64,000 bases of DNA. Origin: Paenarthrobacter nitroguajacolicus. GTDB taxonomy: Bacteria; Actinomycetota; Actinomycetes; Actinomycetales; Micrococcaceae. The position numbers and the translations under genes are program-made. A model generated the notes under the pieces. That model was not told the DNA's origin, ran no database searches, and saw only the letters and a list, made by a program, of their open reading frames with translations. The number at the start of each line of letters is the position of its first letter. The stretch's first letter is position 1. Positions 9,190 through 17,846 of this stretch are shown one piece after another. Where the stretch lies: assembly GCF_029952445.1 (NCBI RefSeq), contig NZ_JAQPPK010000001.1, positions 186,001-250,000 on the forward strand. Reading direction: 5' to 3'.

Positions 9190-9641
9190 GACTGGACCAC
9201 CCGCCGGGCTATCTCTGCGGAGTTTTGAACGGGCATGATGTTCGCGGCGGAGAATTCGCTGGGGTAGATGCCGGCTATTCCTTCGGCCAAGCCGTCCAGG
9301 CCTTCGCGGCGCAGCTCGTCCAGGGTCATGGAAGTAACGGGAAGCCCCGTGGCCGCGCCGGCGAACTCCCGCACGAGGAAGCTCAGCCTCTGGTGGGCCT
9401 CGCGCTCCGGTACCCGGCCGGCGTCGGCGTCCCTGGCAGTGGTCTCTATCGCTGCAAGGCAGTGCGACCGCAGTGTCTCCACGTCTGGCAGTTTGGCCTC
9501 CGTCCCGGCGGGCAGGCGTTTGCGCTGGGGGCGGAAGAGCCACGCATACCATCCGGCAACAACCACAATGAGGACAATCCCCAGCCACATCCAGAGGGAC
9601 TGGTACTGGAGGGGTGCATAGAAAGTGGGATCATCCGCCAC
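9180..9641 (-). CDS. Small membrane protein of the MoxR/VWA operon (DUF4381-like)
   Basis: A 153-residue protein with one helix near residues 17-35 (LWMWLGIVLIVVVAGWYAWLF) followed by a cytosolic helical domain (VETLRSHCLAAIETTA through FLVREFAGAATGLPVTSMTLDEL). The arrangement matches small DUF4381-type proteins that sit between DUF58 and VWA genes in such operons; this is inferred from position and topology rather than a firm motif. The start is a GTG at 9641 overlapping the DUF58 gene end by 11 bp, and its own end overlaps the next gene by 10 bp. Confidence 0.78.
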   Translation of the reverse strand: MADDPTFYAPLQYQSLWMWLGIVLIVVVAGWYAWLFRPQRKRLPAGTEAKLPDVETLRSHCLAAIETTARDADAGRVPEREAHQRLSFLVREFAGAATGLPVTSMTLDELRREGLDGLAEGIAGIYPSEFSAANIMPVQNSAEIARRVVQSWN

Positions 9642-10578
9642 GCTGGCCCCTTGCCGCCCCGGCCCGGGAGGTGCGGGCTCCCGAACGGTGCTTTTCCAGC
9701 AAGGCGAAAACCGCTGTCAGGACGTCGTCGCTGCCCGTGGCCTGTTCCTCGGCGATACCAAGGCGGCGGAAAAGCCCCTCACGCCGGTCTGCTCGCAGGA
9801 TCATTGCGTGCTCGTAGGCCGCCCGGACTGCCCTGTCCGAGGACAACGCCATAGGTATGCCGTTGCCGGTGGCCACATCGGTGCTGCCCTGTAGCCTGCT
9901 TGAATCCGTGGCGGGTGCATCCATGCCCGGTGCGAGTTCAGCGTCACGGACAGTGAGCCAGAGAAGTTCATGACGTGCCCGCAGCCTGCGCATCAGGTCC
10001 TCGGTCCTGGCGTCGGGCAGGAATTCGTCGGCAACAACGACCACCAGCATTCGTCTTTTGATGAACCGCAGGACGTAGTCGAGCAGCCCTGCCAGGTCAC
10101 TGGGTTGGGAGTCCAACGTGATGCTCGAGTCGATCTCCCGGAGCAGCCGCTCAAGATATTCCTCGCCGTTTTTGGCAGGCCTGTACCTGGGGGCGCTCGC
10201 ATTTCCGTGCACGAGGCCAACGTCATCACCGTGGCGGCAGGCCAGGTATCCCACCACTCCGGCGGCGTGCACGGCGATATCCTTCTTGCTTTCGCCCGAG
10301 AATGCCTCTGCTGCCATGTTCCTGCCGGTATCAACCAGCAACAACACTGAGTGGCGTCGAACCGCGACGTAGCGTTTGACCAGGGGCGAGCCGTGCCGTG
10401 CGGTGGCTTTCCAGTCGATGTCCCTGACTTCGTCGCCAGGGACATAGGTGCGCAGCTCATCGAAATCCAGGCTGCGGCCCTTGAAGACAGAACCGTATTC
10501 ACCGTCGAGCAGGGTGAGGGTCCTGCGGTGGGCGAAGATGAACATCTTCGACTTAACGGCTCTGATGAGGCTGGGCAC
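9631..10578 (-). CDS. DUF58-domain protein
   Basis: A 315-residue DUF58 protein with no clear membrane segment. The signature is present: GRSLDFDELRTYVPGDEVRDIDWKATAR near residues 34-61, followed by a VWA-like fold including LLVDTGRNM and VVVVADEFLP. DUF58 proteins pair with MoxR ATPases in nearly all bacterial lineages, and the pairing is seen here. The start is a GTG at 10578 shortly after the moxR stop (12 bp gap). The Arg/Gly-rich C-terminus overlaps the next gene by 11 bp. The molecular role is unknown for the family. Confidence 0.9.
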   Translation of the reverse strand: MPSLIRAVKSKMFIFAHRRTLTLLDGEYGSVFKGRSLDFDELRTYVPGDEVRDIDWKATARHGSPLVKRYVAVRRHSVLLLVDTGRNMAAEAFSGESKKDIAVHAAGVVGYLACRHGDDVGLVHGNASAPRYRPAKNGEEYLERLLREIDSSITLDSQPSDLAGLLDYVLRFIKRRMLVVVVADEFLPDARTEDLMRRLRARHELLWLTVRDAELAPGMDAPATDSSRLQGSTDVATGNGIPMALSSDRAVRAAYEHAMILRADRREGLFRRLGIAEEQATGSDDVLTAVFALLEKHRSGARTSRAGAARGQRGG

Positions 10579-10590
10579 CTGCCGGCCCCG

Positions 10591-11598
10591 CTACGGCGTT
10601 TGGACGGACGCCAGGACGGCATCGATGACGGTCTCCACGGCAACGCCCTCCACGACGGCGTCGAAGCCGAGGATGATGCGGTGGCGCAGGACCCGGTGTG
10701 CCAGGTTCTTCACGTCCTCGGGAATCACGTGGTCACGCCCGTTGAGCAGGGCCAAAGCCCGGGCCGCCTGGCTGAAGGCGATGCTGGCCCGGGGGCTTGC
10801 CCCGAACTCCACGAGGTTGGCCAGGTGCGGTTCCAGATACTGTGCAGCATTGCGGGTGACGTAGGCGAGGCCGACGATGTAGCGCACAATGGCCGGGTCG
10901 ATATACACGCGGCGAACGAGTTCCTGCACCTGGACCACCGCGTCCAGGGAGGCGGCCGCCGGCGGCTTCTGCCCCGCACTGAACACACCGGCGTCGATCC
11001 GCCTGATGACCTCGGCTTCTTCGGCCGGGCTGGGGTAATCCAGGACATCCTTGAGCATGAACCTGTCCATCTGCGCTTCAGGGAGGCGATAAGTGCCCTC
11101 CTGCTCAATCGGGTTCTGCGTGGCAAGCACCAGGAACGGTTCAGGCAAAGGATAGGACTCGCCGCCGATGGAGGTCTGCCGTTCCTGCATGGCTTCGAGC
11201 ATGGCGCTCTGCGTTTTTGCACTGGAGCGGTTGATCTCATCGAGCAACACGATGTTGGCGTGGACAGGACCCAACTGCGTGACAAAGGTGCCCTTGGCGG
11301 CGTCGAAGATCTGGGTGCCGGCGATGTCGCTGGGCAGCAGGTCAGGCGTGCACTGGATCCGGCGGAAATCGGCGCTGACGGATTCCGCGATCGCCTGGGC
11401 AGCCGTGGTCTTGGCAAGTCCAGGAACACTCTCCAGCAGCACATGGCCCCCGGTGAGCAATCCAATGACCAGGGTCTCCCGCAGCCGGGTTTGGCCCACT
11501 ACCTTGTTTTCGAAACTGCGGACTATGCTTCCCACCAGTTGCTGGGCGCGCGCCATGTCCGGTGCATCGATTCCGGCCGTGGCTGTGATCTGGTGCAC
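10591..11598 (-). CDS. MoxR-family AAA+ ATPase
   Basis: A 335-residue AAA+ chaperone-like ATPase that probably remodels a client together with the VWA proteins downstream. Walker A is ESVPGLAKTT, Walker B is IVLLDEINR, and sensor 1 lies in VLATQNPIEQEGTY, a MoxR hallmark. I chose GTG at 11598 because GAGGGG lies 6 bp upstream; an ATG at 11661 would add 21 unconserved residues. It heads the operon moxR-DUF58-membrane protein-VWA-VWA-TPR, all on one strand with gaps or overlaps of no more than 13 bp. Such ATPases have been linked to metal insertion and stress resistance; the client here cannot be told. Confidence 0.94.
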   Translation of the reverse strand: MHQITATAGIDAPDMARAQQLVGSIVRSFENKVVGQTRLRETLVIGLLTGGHVLLESVPGLAKTTAAQAIAESVSADFRRIQCTPDLLPSDIAGTQIFDAAKGTFVTQLGPVHANIVLLDEINRSSAKTQSAMLEAMQERQTSIGGESYPLPEPFLVLATQNPIEQEGTYRLPEAQMDRFMLKDVLDYPSPAEEAEVIRRIDAGVFSAGQKPPAAASLDAVVQVQELVRRVYIDPAIVRYIVGLAYVTRNAAQYLEPHLANLVEFGASPRASIAFSQAARALALLNGRDHVIPEDVKNLAHRVLRHRIILGFDAVVEGVAVETVIDAVLASVQTP

Positions 11599-11745
11599 TC
11601 GGGTCCCCTCGCTGGCGTTATGAGTCGTGCCGCAAGCGATGGGCAGAGTTTCCGCTTGCATTGGCCACTCTATCCAAACGGCACCCGCTCACGGCCGCAA
11701 TGGGTACCCCTCCCCATGTGGGCGCCTGAGGTCTATCCTTTTGCC

Positions 11746-11949
11746 ATGCATCAGCTACCAGCCGCCTATCAGAGTTACCTTGCATCCCAGGACCAGCACG
11801 TCATCGACGCCGTACGCCCCGTCCTTCTCCAGTCAGCAGCAGACCAGCGCCACGGCGTCCGCATCACTTTCAACCGGGGACCGACAGGGCACCAGGCCCA
11901 CGTGGACGAGTCCATCCCCTTTGGCGAGATCATCGAAGACATCGACTGA
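11746..11949 (+). CDS. Small acidic conserved-looking protein, 67 residues
   Basis: A 67-residue protein starting MHQLPAAYQSYLASQDQHVIDAV and ending GEIIEDID. It is soluble and acidic, without Cys or a signal peptide. Codon use (GC-rich third positions: GCC, ATC, GAC) fits a real gene, and it fills a gap between the moxR start and the sugar permease stop. ATG at 11746 is the only reasonable start. I do not recognise a named family; the sequence suggests a small alpha/beta domain. The function is unknown. Confidence 0.65.
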   Translation: MHQLPAAYQSYLASQDQHVIDAVRPVLLQSAADQRHGVRITFNRGPTGHQAHVDESIPFGEIIEDID

Positions 11950-11972
11950 TCGCTTGGCCCGACGCTGGCGCT

Positions 11973-12794
11973 TTAGCCTTTCATGGCGCCGGACATGGCA
12001 AACGAGTTCCCCATGCCCCGGGACACCACCGCGTAAAGCACCAACACCGGGACGGAATAGAGGATGGAGAACGCAGCCAGCTGACCGTAGGCGATCGCAC
12101 CGTGCTGGCCGAAGAAGCTGAAGATGGACACCGCCGCAGGCTGCTTGCCCGTGGACAGCAAAAGGATGAAGGGAACGAAGAAGTTCCCCCACGCCTGGAT
12201 AAAAACGAAGATGAAGACCACTCCAAGGCCTTGCCCCATGAGGGGCAGGACAATACTGCGCAGCGTCGCCATGGACGATGCCCCGTCCATCCACGCTGCT
12301 TCCTCCAGTTCCAAGGGAACCGAGTCCATGAAGTTCTTTGCCATCCAGATCGCCATGGGCAAAGTGGTGGTGGCCATGAAGAAGATGGTGGCAGCCATGG
12401 AATCCAGGAGCTGCAATTGAACGAACAAACCGTAGACCGGGACCATGATGGCTGTCACCGGCAATGATGTACCGAAAAGAACCGTGTACATGAACGGCTT
12501 GTTGAACCGGGACTGGTACCTGGACAGCGGGTAGGCGGCAAGCACCGCCGCCAGGACGTTCACCAGCGCCGTACCGGCGGACAGCAGGAAACTGTTGAGC
12601 AGTGGGCGTCCCAACAGCTCCGGGGTCATGACGGCCGCGAAGTTGATTATCGACGGCGCCGAAGGCACCTTGGTCTGGTAGCCCGCTTGAGGGTCGACGG
12701 CGGCAAGCACCAACCACAGCAACGGCGCCGCAAAGCACACGCCGATCAGCAGCAAGGCAATGTCGACACCAAGCCTGGCCCTGGAACGGCTCAT
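11973..12794 (-). CDS. Sugar ABC transporter permease, MalG type
   Basis: A 273-residue inner-membrane permease with six predicted helices and the ATPase-docking EAA motif (LELEEAAWMDGASSMATLRSIVLPL) near residues 170-195. The N-terminus (MSRSRARLGVDIALLLIGV) is a typical MalG start. The ATG at 12794 overlaps the upstream permease stop as ATGA; the open frame continues upstream only as shadow of that gene. It is the last gene of the ROK, binding protein, permease, permease cluster. No ATPase gene is present, so a shared MsiK-like ATPase elsewhere probably energises it. The substrate is likely an oligosaccharide but is not identified. Confidence 0.93.
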   Translation of the reverse strand: MSRSRARLGVDIALLLIGVCFAAPLLWLVLAAVDPQAGYQTKVPSAPSIINFAAVMTPELLGRPLLNSFLLSAGTALVNVLAAVLAAYPLSRYQSRFNKPFMYTVLFGTSLPVTAIMVPVYGLFVQLQLLDSMAATIFFMATTTLPMAIWMAKNFMDSVPLELEEAAWMDGASSMATLRSIVLPLMGQGLGVVFIFVFIQAWGNFFVPFILLLSTGKQPAAVSIFSFFGQHGAIAYGQLAAFSILYSVPVLVLYAVVSRGMGNSFAMSGAMKG

Positions 12795-13660
12795 GGGCGC
12801 CGCTCCCGCAACAGGCGCACGTACACAGCCCCGAAGACCATTCCCAGCAGGATCAGAACCGACGCCACAGCCGTACCGTATCCAATATCGCCGAACTTGA
12901 ACGCCTCCTGGTAAGCGAGGACTGGCAGGGTGGTGCTGGCGTTTGCGGGCCCACCCGCCGTCATCACCCAGATAAGGGTGAATACTGCCAGCGTCTGGAG
13001 GGTGATCAGCATCAGGTTGGTGGCGATGCTGTTCCTGATCAATGGCAACGTAATGAACCCGAGTCGCTGCCATCCCCGGGCCCCATCCATGAGTGCGGCC
13101 TCGGAAACATCCCGGGGAACATCTGCCAGTGCCGCCCGGTAGACCAGCATGGAGAAGGCCGTCCCCCGCCAGGTATTGGCCAGGATGATGGCAACCAGCG
13201 GGAACGAATACAACCAATCCAGGCCGTGGGTCCCCAGGACTGCCAATAGCTGGTTCAGGGTGCCGTCCCGGTTGAAATACGCGTACGCCGCGAAGGCCGC
13301 CACGATTTCCGGCAGTACCCAGGCAGCTACTACGGCCGTTCCCACCCAGTCCGACACCATCTTGCGTGAACGCGTCATGAGCAACGCGATCAGCAAACCA
13401 AGAAGGTTCTGGCCCAGCACGGCGGAAGCCGCGACAAAAACCACAGTGAGCCACGTGGCCATGGGAAAGGAGTCATCGGAAAACATACGGACGTAGTTCT
13501 CCGCACCCACCCACTGAGGATCCTTGGCCGCTTTCCCGGACAACGCCGCATCAGTAAAGGATGCGTAAAAGGACCACACAACGGGAGCCAGAAGGAAGAC
13601 AAGGAGCAGCAGAATGGCCGGGGTTATCGGCAGGAGCCGCAAGAGGCGGCGTGGATTCAT
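12791..13660 (-). CDS. Sugar ABC transporter permease, MalF type
   Basis: A 289-residue permease with a basic start (MNPRRLLRLLP), six helices and an EAA-loop (VSEAALMDGARGWQRLGFITLPLI) near residues 187-210. It pairs with the MalG-type permease downstream (4-bp overlap) and the binding protein upstream (4-bp overlap), so the three transporter genes are translationally coupled. Family knowledge places it in carbohydrate uptake 1 (CUT1) systems. The substrate is unknown. Confidence 0.93.
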   Translation of the reverse strand: MNPRRLLRLLPITPAILLLLVFLLAPVVWSFYASFTDAALSGKAAKDPQWVGAENYVRMFSDDSFPMATWLTVVFVAASAVLGQNLLGLLIALLMTRSRKMVSDWVGTAVVAAWVLPEIVAAFAAYAYFNRDGTLNQLLAVLGTHGLDWLYSFPLVAIILANTWRGTAFSMLVYRAALADVPRDVSEAALMDGARGWQRLGFITLPLIRNSIATNLMLITLQTLAVFTLIWVMTAGGPANASTTLPVLAYQEAFKFGDIGYGTAVASVLILLGMVFGAVYVRLLRERRP

Positions 13661-15045
13661 TTCTGCAGGACCTTGTCCTCACCAACCAGCTTGCGGACGG
13701 TGGCATCGTATTCCGCAGCGGAATCCTGGGGGCTTTGCTTGCCCGTGATGACCGCTTCGGTAGCAACCTGCACCGCCGTGGAAATCCTGGGGTAATCAGC
13801 CGTGGCCGGACGATAGTGTGTTACCTCCACCAGGTCCGATACGTCTTTCACGAAAGGATTGGCAGCGAGATAGCCAGGCTCGGCGGCCACGTCGGTCCGA
13901 ACGGCGATTTGCGAGTTGTTGATGTCGTACGCCAACGCGTTCTTCTTGTTCAGTGCGGTGGCGAGGAACTGGAAGGAAAGCTCGGGGTTCTGAGTGTTGG
14001 CGCCCACCGCCAGGGTCCAACCACCGGACATGCTGACACTGCCTGGTTGCTGGCCTTTCTGGGTGGGGAACGCGGCCACAGCCATGTCCTGTTCGTAGGC
14101 CCCCCATTCGTAAGCGCCGCCCTTTTTCCAGAACGACGGCGCGTAGGAACCTTCCACGGTGGCCGCCAGTTTGCCCTGCGGGAACCACTCCCCGAAGACC
14201 TTCTTCCAGACATTCGCATCCAGGGCCTCTGCGGGGCTGACGGCCAGTTTCTCGTCATAGAGCGTTTTCAGGAAGGCCAGGGAATCGGTGAAGCCTTGGG
14301 AACCCACCACCCATTTCTTCTGGTCTTCGTCGTAAAGGGTGCTGCCCGTGCCGTAGAGGAGCTCGTAGAAACTCTGCATTACGGTGCCTTCGCCGGTGCC
14401 CTTGCCGGCGTACATGGTGAAAGGGATCACGCTGGAGTCGGCGGCCTTGACCTTGCGTGCCATCGCCAGGATGTCCTCCCAGCTTTCCGGCTGCCAAGGG
14501 ACGGCGATCCCGGCCTTCTGCAGGACGGCCTTGTTGTACCAAATGGCACGGGTGTCAGTCCCCAACGGCACTGCGTAAATTCCGCCGTCGTCCGCGCGGC
14601 CGGCCGCCTTTGCGGCTTCGCTGAACTTCGACCAGTCGTCCCATTTCCCAAGGTAACTGTCCAGCTTGAGCAAGTACCCGGCGTCGACGTCGGAACGGAC
14701 CTTGAACGTGTCCTCGTAGAAGACATCCGGTGCCGTGTCCCGGGACCGCTGCGCCAGCGCCAGCTTGGTCCCGTAGTCGTCATCGTTGGCCTGGATGGGC
14801 TGAAGGTCCACCTTTACGCCTGAATGGGCGGCCTCGAATTCCTTCTTGGCATCCTGCATCACCGAATCGAGCGCTGTGAAGGCATCGGTTTTTTGGTACA
14901 CGATCTTCAGGGTTTTGTCCTGGGCTGCATCCGGAGCCGAGGAACACGATGTCACTCCAACAAGAACCGCGGCAACGGCAAATGCGGCTGCCATCTTTAC
15001 GGGGCGCATGGTCTTTATTGGGCGCATGGTCTTCATTGGGCGCAT
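13657..15045 (-). CDS. Sugar ABC transporter solute-binding lipoprotein
   Basis: A 462-residue class 1 extracellular solute-binding protein. Starting at ATG 15045 it has an unusual n-region made of three MRPxK units, a hydrophobic core (MAAAFAVAAVLVGV) and lipobox VTSC, so it should be a lipoprotein. The mature part (KTLKIVYQKTDAFTAL onward, with TDTRAIWYNKAVLQKAG) fits CUT1 sugar-binding proteins. A GGAG lies 4 bp before the chosen ATG; two further in-frame ATG codons at 15027 and 15009 are alternative starts because of the repeat. It lies between the ROK regulator and the permeases. Confidence 0.92.
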   Translation of the reverse strand: MRPMKTMRPIKTMRPVKMAAAFAVAAVLVGVTSCSSAPDAAQDKTLKIVYQKTDAFTALDSVMQDAKKEFEAAHSGVKVDLQPIQANDDDYGTKLALAQRSRDTAPDVFYEDTFKVRSDVDAGYLLKLDSYLGKWDDWSKFSEAAKAAGRADDGGIYAVPLGTDTRAIWYNKAVLQKAGIAVPWQPESWEDILAMARKVKAADSSVIPFTMYAGKGTGEGTVMQSFYELLYGTGSTLYDEDQKKWVVGSQGFTDSLAFLKTLYDEKLAVSPAEALDANVWKKVFGEWFPQGKLAATVEGSYAPSFWKKGGAYEWGAYEQDMAVAAFPTQKGQQPGSVSMSGGWTLAVGANTQNPELSFQFLATALNKKNALAYDINNSQIAVRTDVAAEPGYLAANPFVKDVSDLVEVTHYRPATADYPRISTAVQVATEAVITGKQSPQDSAAEYDATVRKLVGEDKVLQK

Positions 15046-15048
15046 GGT
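15002..15048 (-). repeat. 18-bp tandem repeat in the signal-peptide region
   Basis: Two full 18-bp units (15002-15019 and 15020-15037, differing at one base) and an 11-bp partial third unit encode MRPxKT-type repeats at the start of the binding lipoprotein. Each unit carries its own in-frame ATG, so copy-number change would move the start codon without breaking the frame. Confidence 0.85.
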
Positions 15049-15076
15049 GCTCCAATCACTCAATCGTGCTGCTTGA

Positions 15077-16327
15077 TCAGCCCTCCAGCAGGAGCCGTTG
15101 GGCGCGGGGGGCCAGCATGTGCTCCAGGACCAGGCAAGCAGCACCAATGGCGCCGACATCTTCACCCACCCCTGTGCCCACGACTTCGAGTCCGTGGATC
15201 ATGCGGGCAGCATTGTTCTTGTCCAGGAGGCCGGGAACGCGGTCAAGGAAATACGGTGCCATGCGGCCCCAGAACGGGCCACCGAAGACCACGCGCTCCA
15301 CGTCCAACGCGTTCGTCACCACGGACACGGCCCGGGCCACGAGCGTAGCCGACTTGTCCAGGATCGCAATGGCCTGTTCGTCACCCGCGTCGGCTTTATC
15401 GCACAACTCGGCGAAGCGTTCCTGTACTTCGGGACCATCGGCTCCATGCCGGCTCCCGTCCAGGACGCCCGCAGCTTCGGCCTCGGCCACCAAGACTTGC
15501 GGGATACAGGACGACTTGACGCATCCACTGAGCCCGCAATCACAGAGCGGACCCTCCGGGTCAACAACGATGTGGCCTATTTCGCCGGCGTTGCCGGAAG
15601 TTCCGCGCACCACCTCGTCGTTGAGCACGATGCCGCAACCGATACCGGTTCCCATATACATGAAAACGAAGCTGCCGGCGCCGCTCGCGCCACCCGCCCA
15701 GGTCTCTGCCACAGCAGCACTGGTCACGTCTTTGTCCACCAGCGTCTCCAGGCCCGTGGCCTCGGCCAATGCCTCCCTGATGCGCACCCTGTTCCACCGT
15801 GTCAGAAGCGGCGGCTCAACCACGGACCCTTCGTCCAGGTCGATCGGGCCGGGAACGGCGACACCGAGCCCCGCAATCTTGGCTGCATCAACGCCTGATT
15901 CTTCGACCAGCGCCTGGATCTGTTCGGCGATGCTGGTGATCACTCCGGCGGGGTCGCCCCCCGGAGTAGCCATCCGGGAATGCTTGACGACGTCGCCCAG
16001 CAAATCCAGGACCACGAACGTAATAACGGCAGGGTCCAGGTGCACCCCCACGGCGTACATTCCCGCAGGGTTGAGGCGCAGGATGGTGCGCGGCTTCCCT
16101 GGACCGGACCCTTCCTTGCCGGCCTCGACGATGAGCTGCTGGTCAAGGAGGCGCCGGGAGATGTTCGAAATCGTTTGCGGCGAAAGCCCCACGATCTGTG
16201 CCAGTTCAACGCGACTGAGCCCGCCCGAGGACCGCCGGATCGCCTCCAAAATGACGGTCAGGTTGAAGTCCCCCATGCGGGGAAGGTTGGTTCCGCGCCT
16301 CGGTGTCGGCTGCCGGATCTCAGTCAC
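15077..16327 (-). CDS. ROK-family transcriptional regulator
   Basis: A 416-residue ROK protein with an N-terminal winged helix (about residues 20-75, LSRVELAQIVGLSPQTISNISRRLLDQ) and a sugar-kinase-like ATPase fold (YAVGVHLDPAVITF onward). The zinc motif CDCGLSGC is present, but the Glu usual after it in kinases is Val-Lys here, and the catalytic loop reads DKDVTSAA instead of NDANAA. These changes favour a sugar-sensing repressor over an active kinase. The GTG at 16327 has AGGGG upstream. It precedes the binding-protein gene by 31 bp and probably regulates this operon. Confidence 0.92.
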   Translation of the reverse strand: MTEIRQPTPRRGTNLPRMGDFNLTVILEAIRRSSGGLSRVELAQIVGLSPQTISNISRRLLDQQLIVEAGKEGSGPGKPRTILRLNPAGMYAVGVHLDPAVITFVVLDLLGDVVKHSRMATPGGDPAGVITSIAEQIQALVEESGVDAAKIAGLGVAVPGPIDLDEGSVVEPPLLTRWNRVRIREALAEATGLETLVDKDVTSAAVAETWAGGASGAGSFVFMYMGTGIGCGIVLNDEVVRGTSGNAGEIGHIVVDPEGPLCDCGLSGCVKSSCIPQVLVAEAEAAGVLDGSRHGADGPEVQERFAELCDKADAGDEQAIAILDKSATLVARAVSVVTNALDVERVVFGGPFWGRMAPYFLDRVPGLLDKNNAARMIHGLEVVGTGVGEDVGAIGAACLVLEHMLAPRAQRLLLEG

Positions 16328-16497
16328 TGATGCCCCTAGTCATTCGGAAATGTTCTACGAATTCGGTCTGTGTTTGCATCGTACGACACCACTGCCCCCA
16401 CGGATATGAGCACACGCTGGCTCCGAAGTCAGGGCTTGGTAACGATGACACTGAATTGTATGCGAGCAGCGACCGGGAACGCGGCCCGGCGGGCCGT

Positions 16498-17628
16498 TCA
16501 GGACTTTTTGCTGCGCGTCACGGTGAACTTCGGATTCCGGCCTTCTTCGGAGGTCGGACCTACGAACCGTTCAAGAGTGGGCCGGTATTGCAAGTGGCTG
16601 TTGTACACGGTCCACAGTTCCCCTCCCGGCGCAAGGACACGGGCTGCAGCCTCAATCATCTTCAGTCCGGCACCGGCATGAACACTGGCACCCAGATGGA
16701 AGGGCGGGTTCAGCAGGATGAGGTCGACGCTGGAAGCTGGGAGCGATGACATGGCGTCATCGTGGAGTACGGTGATCCGGCCCGCGAGCCCGCTGGCCAG
16801 TGCGGTGCCCCTGGCGGAGGCTACGGCTGCGGCTGACTGGTCAGTGGCGATGACCTGGGCTTTCGGTTGCTTCCTGGCGATCATCGTGGCGAGGATGCCT
16901 GTTCCGCACCCCAGATCCACAACACGACTGGCCTCAGGCATGCGGTCAAGGAACGTCAGCAGGTAGCGTGTCCCAATATCCAGTCGTGCACCGGCGAAGA
17001 CAGCGCCTTGGGCACTGACGGTGATCCCCAGTTCCGGCAAGGGCTCAACAACCGGGAAAGGCGGCTCGGAAAGGATCCTCTTTGGATCCCGCGCTATCAA
17101 CACGCGGGACTTTTGCCTGGCCAGCTGGGGTTGAACCGAGGCGAAGTATTTCTCCAGCACACTGTTCATGCCAACGGACATGTGCTTGACGCGGCCGCCG
17201 GCCAGCAGGACCGCACCCGGGGCAGCAAAGCGGGCAACGGCGTCGGCGATTTCCTCCAACTCCGCCAAAGACTTCGGCAACTGCAACAGCACCAGTTCGG
17301 CGTCCTCCAGCAGTTCCCTTCCGAGCTCGTGGGGACTGTAGCGGCCTTCTCCCAAGGTCCCCCGCGCGTTACGCTGCAGCGCCAGCCTTCCGGTGAACAG
17401 ATCCTGGTGCACGCGGACATGTCCGACGCCGAGCCCCGCCAGGGTGCCCAGCGTCAACGCGCCGTAGCGGTCGCCGATGACGACAATCCTGGAGTCGGGA
17501 GAACAGAAGTCCACTGCCGTTTCCAACAGGAGCTTGTCCGTGGCATCGAAGGCATGCAGGTTGTCGGCTTCGACGTCGGGCAACCTGCTCAACGAGCCGA
17601 AGAGCGCCCCAAGATCCAGTACCGCCAC
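16498..17628 (-). CDS. RsmC/RlmG-type rRNA guanine-N2 methyltransferase
   Basis: A 376-residue two-domain class I SAM methyltransferase. The N-terminal half is a degenerate methyltransferase-like RNA-binding domain (IVVIGDRYGALTLGTLA). The C-terminal half has the SAM site VVDLGCGTGILA near residues 238-249 and the catalytic NPPFH motif near residues 306-310. This architecture is typical of RsmC/RlmG enzymes that make m2G in ribosomal RNA; which guanosine is modified cannot be told. The start is GTG at 17628 with a poor ribosome site. It stands alone between the ROK gene and a cupin gene on the opposite strand. Confidence 0.87.
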   Translation of the reverse strand: MAVLDLGALFGSLSRLPDVEADNLHAFDATDKLLLETAVDFCSPDSRIVVIGDRYGALTLGTLAGLGVGHVRVHQDLFTGRLALQRNARGTLGEGRYSPHELGRELLEDAELVLLQLPKSLAELEEIADAVARFAAPGAVLLAGGRVKHMSVGMNSVLEKYFASVQPQLARQKSRVLIARDPKRILSEPPFPVVEPLPELGITVSAQGAVFAGARLDIGTRYLLTFLDRMPEASRVVDLGCGTGILATMIARKQPKAQVIATDQSAAAVASARGTALASGLAGRITVLHDDAMSSLPASSVDLILLNPPFHLGASVHAGAGLKMIEAAARVLAPGGELWTVYNSHLQYRPTLERFVGPTSEEGRNPKFTVTRSKKS

Positions 17629-17846
17629 TATGAGGTTCCCGCTTTCCTTGCTTCAGTAACCGGGCGCAGCCGGTGTCTCGACTTTATGGGTGCTTCGGAG
17701 GAAGCTTAAGCTTGCATCACGCAAACACCTGACCCCCTCCGAACGGTGAGTTGATCCCGAAGGTGGCCGGCATACGTCACGGCGACCCCAGGAGCCAGGC
17801 GCCGGGACCCACCGTCGTTGGGCTCCCCGACCCTTTGCGAGAAGCC

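Noticed and set aside
16474..16499. Hairpin around the end of the methyltransferase gene as terminator
   Set aside because: GC-rich arms are interrupted, it overlaps the stop codon, and no T run follows.
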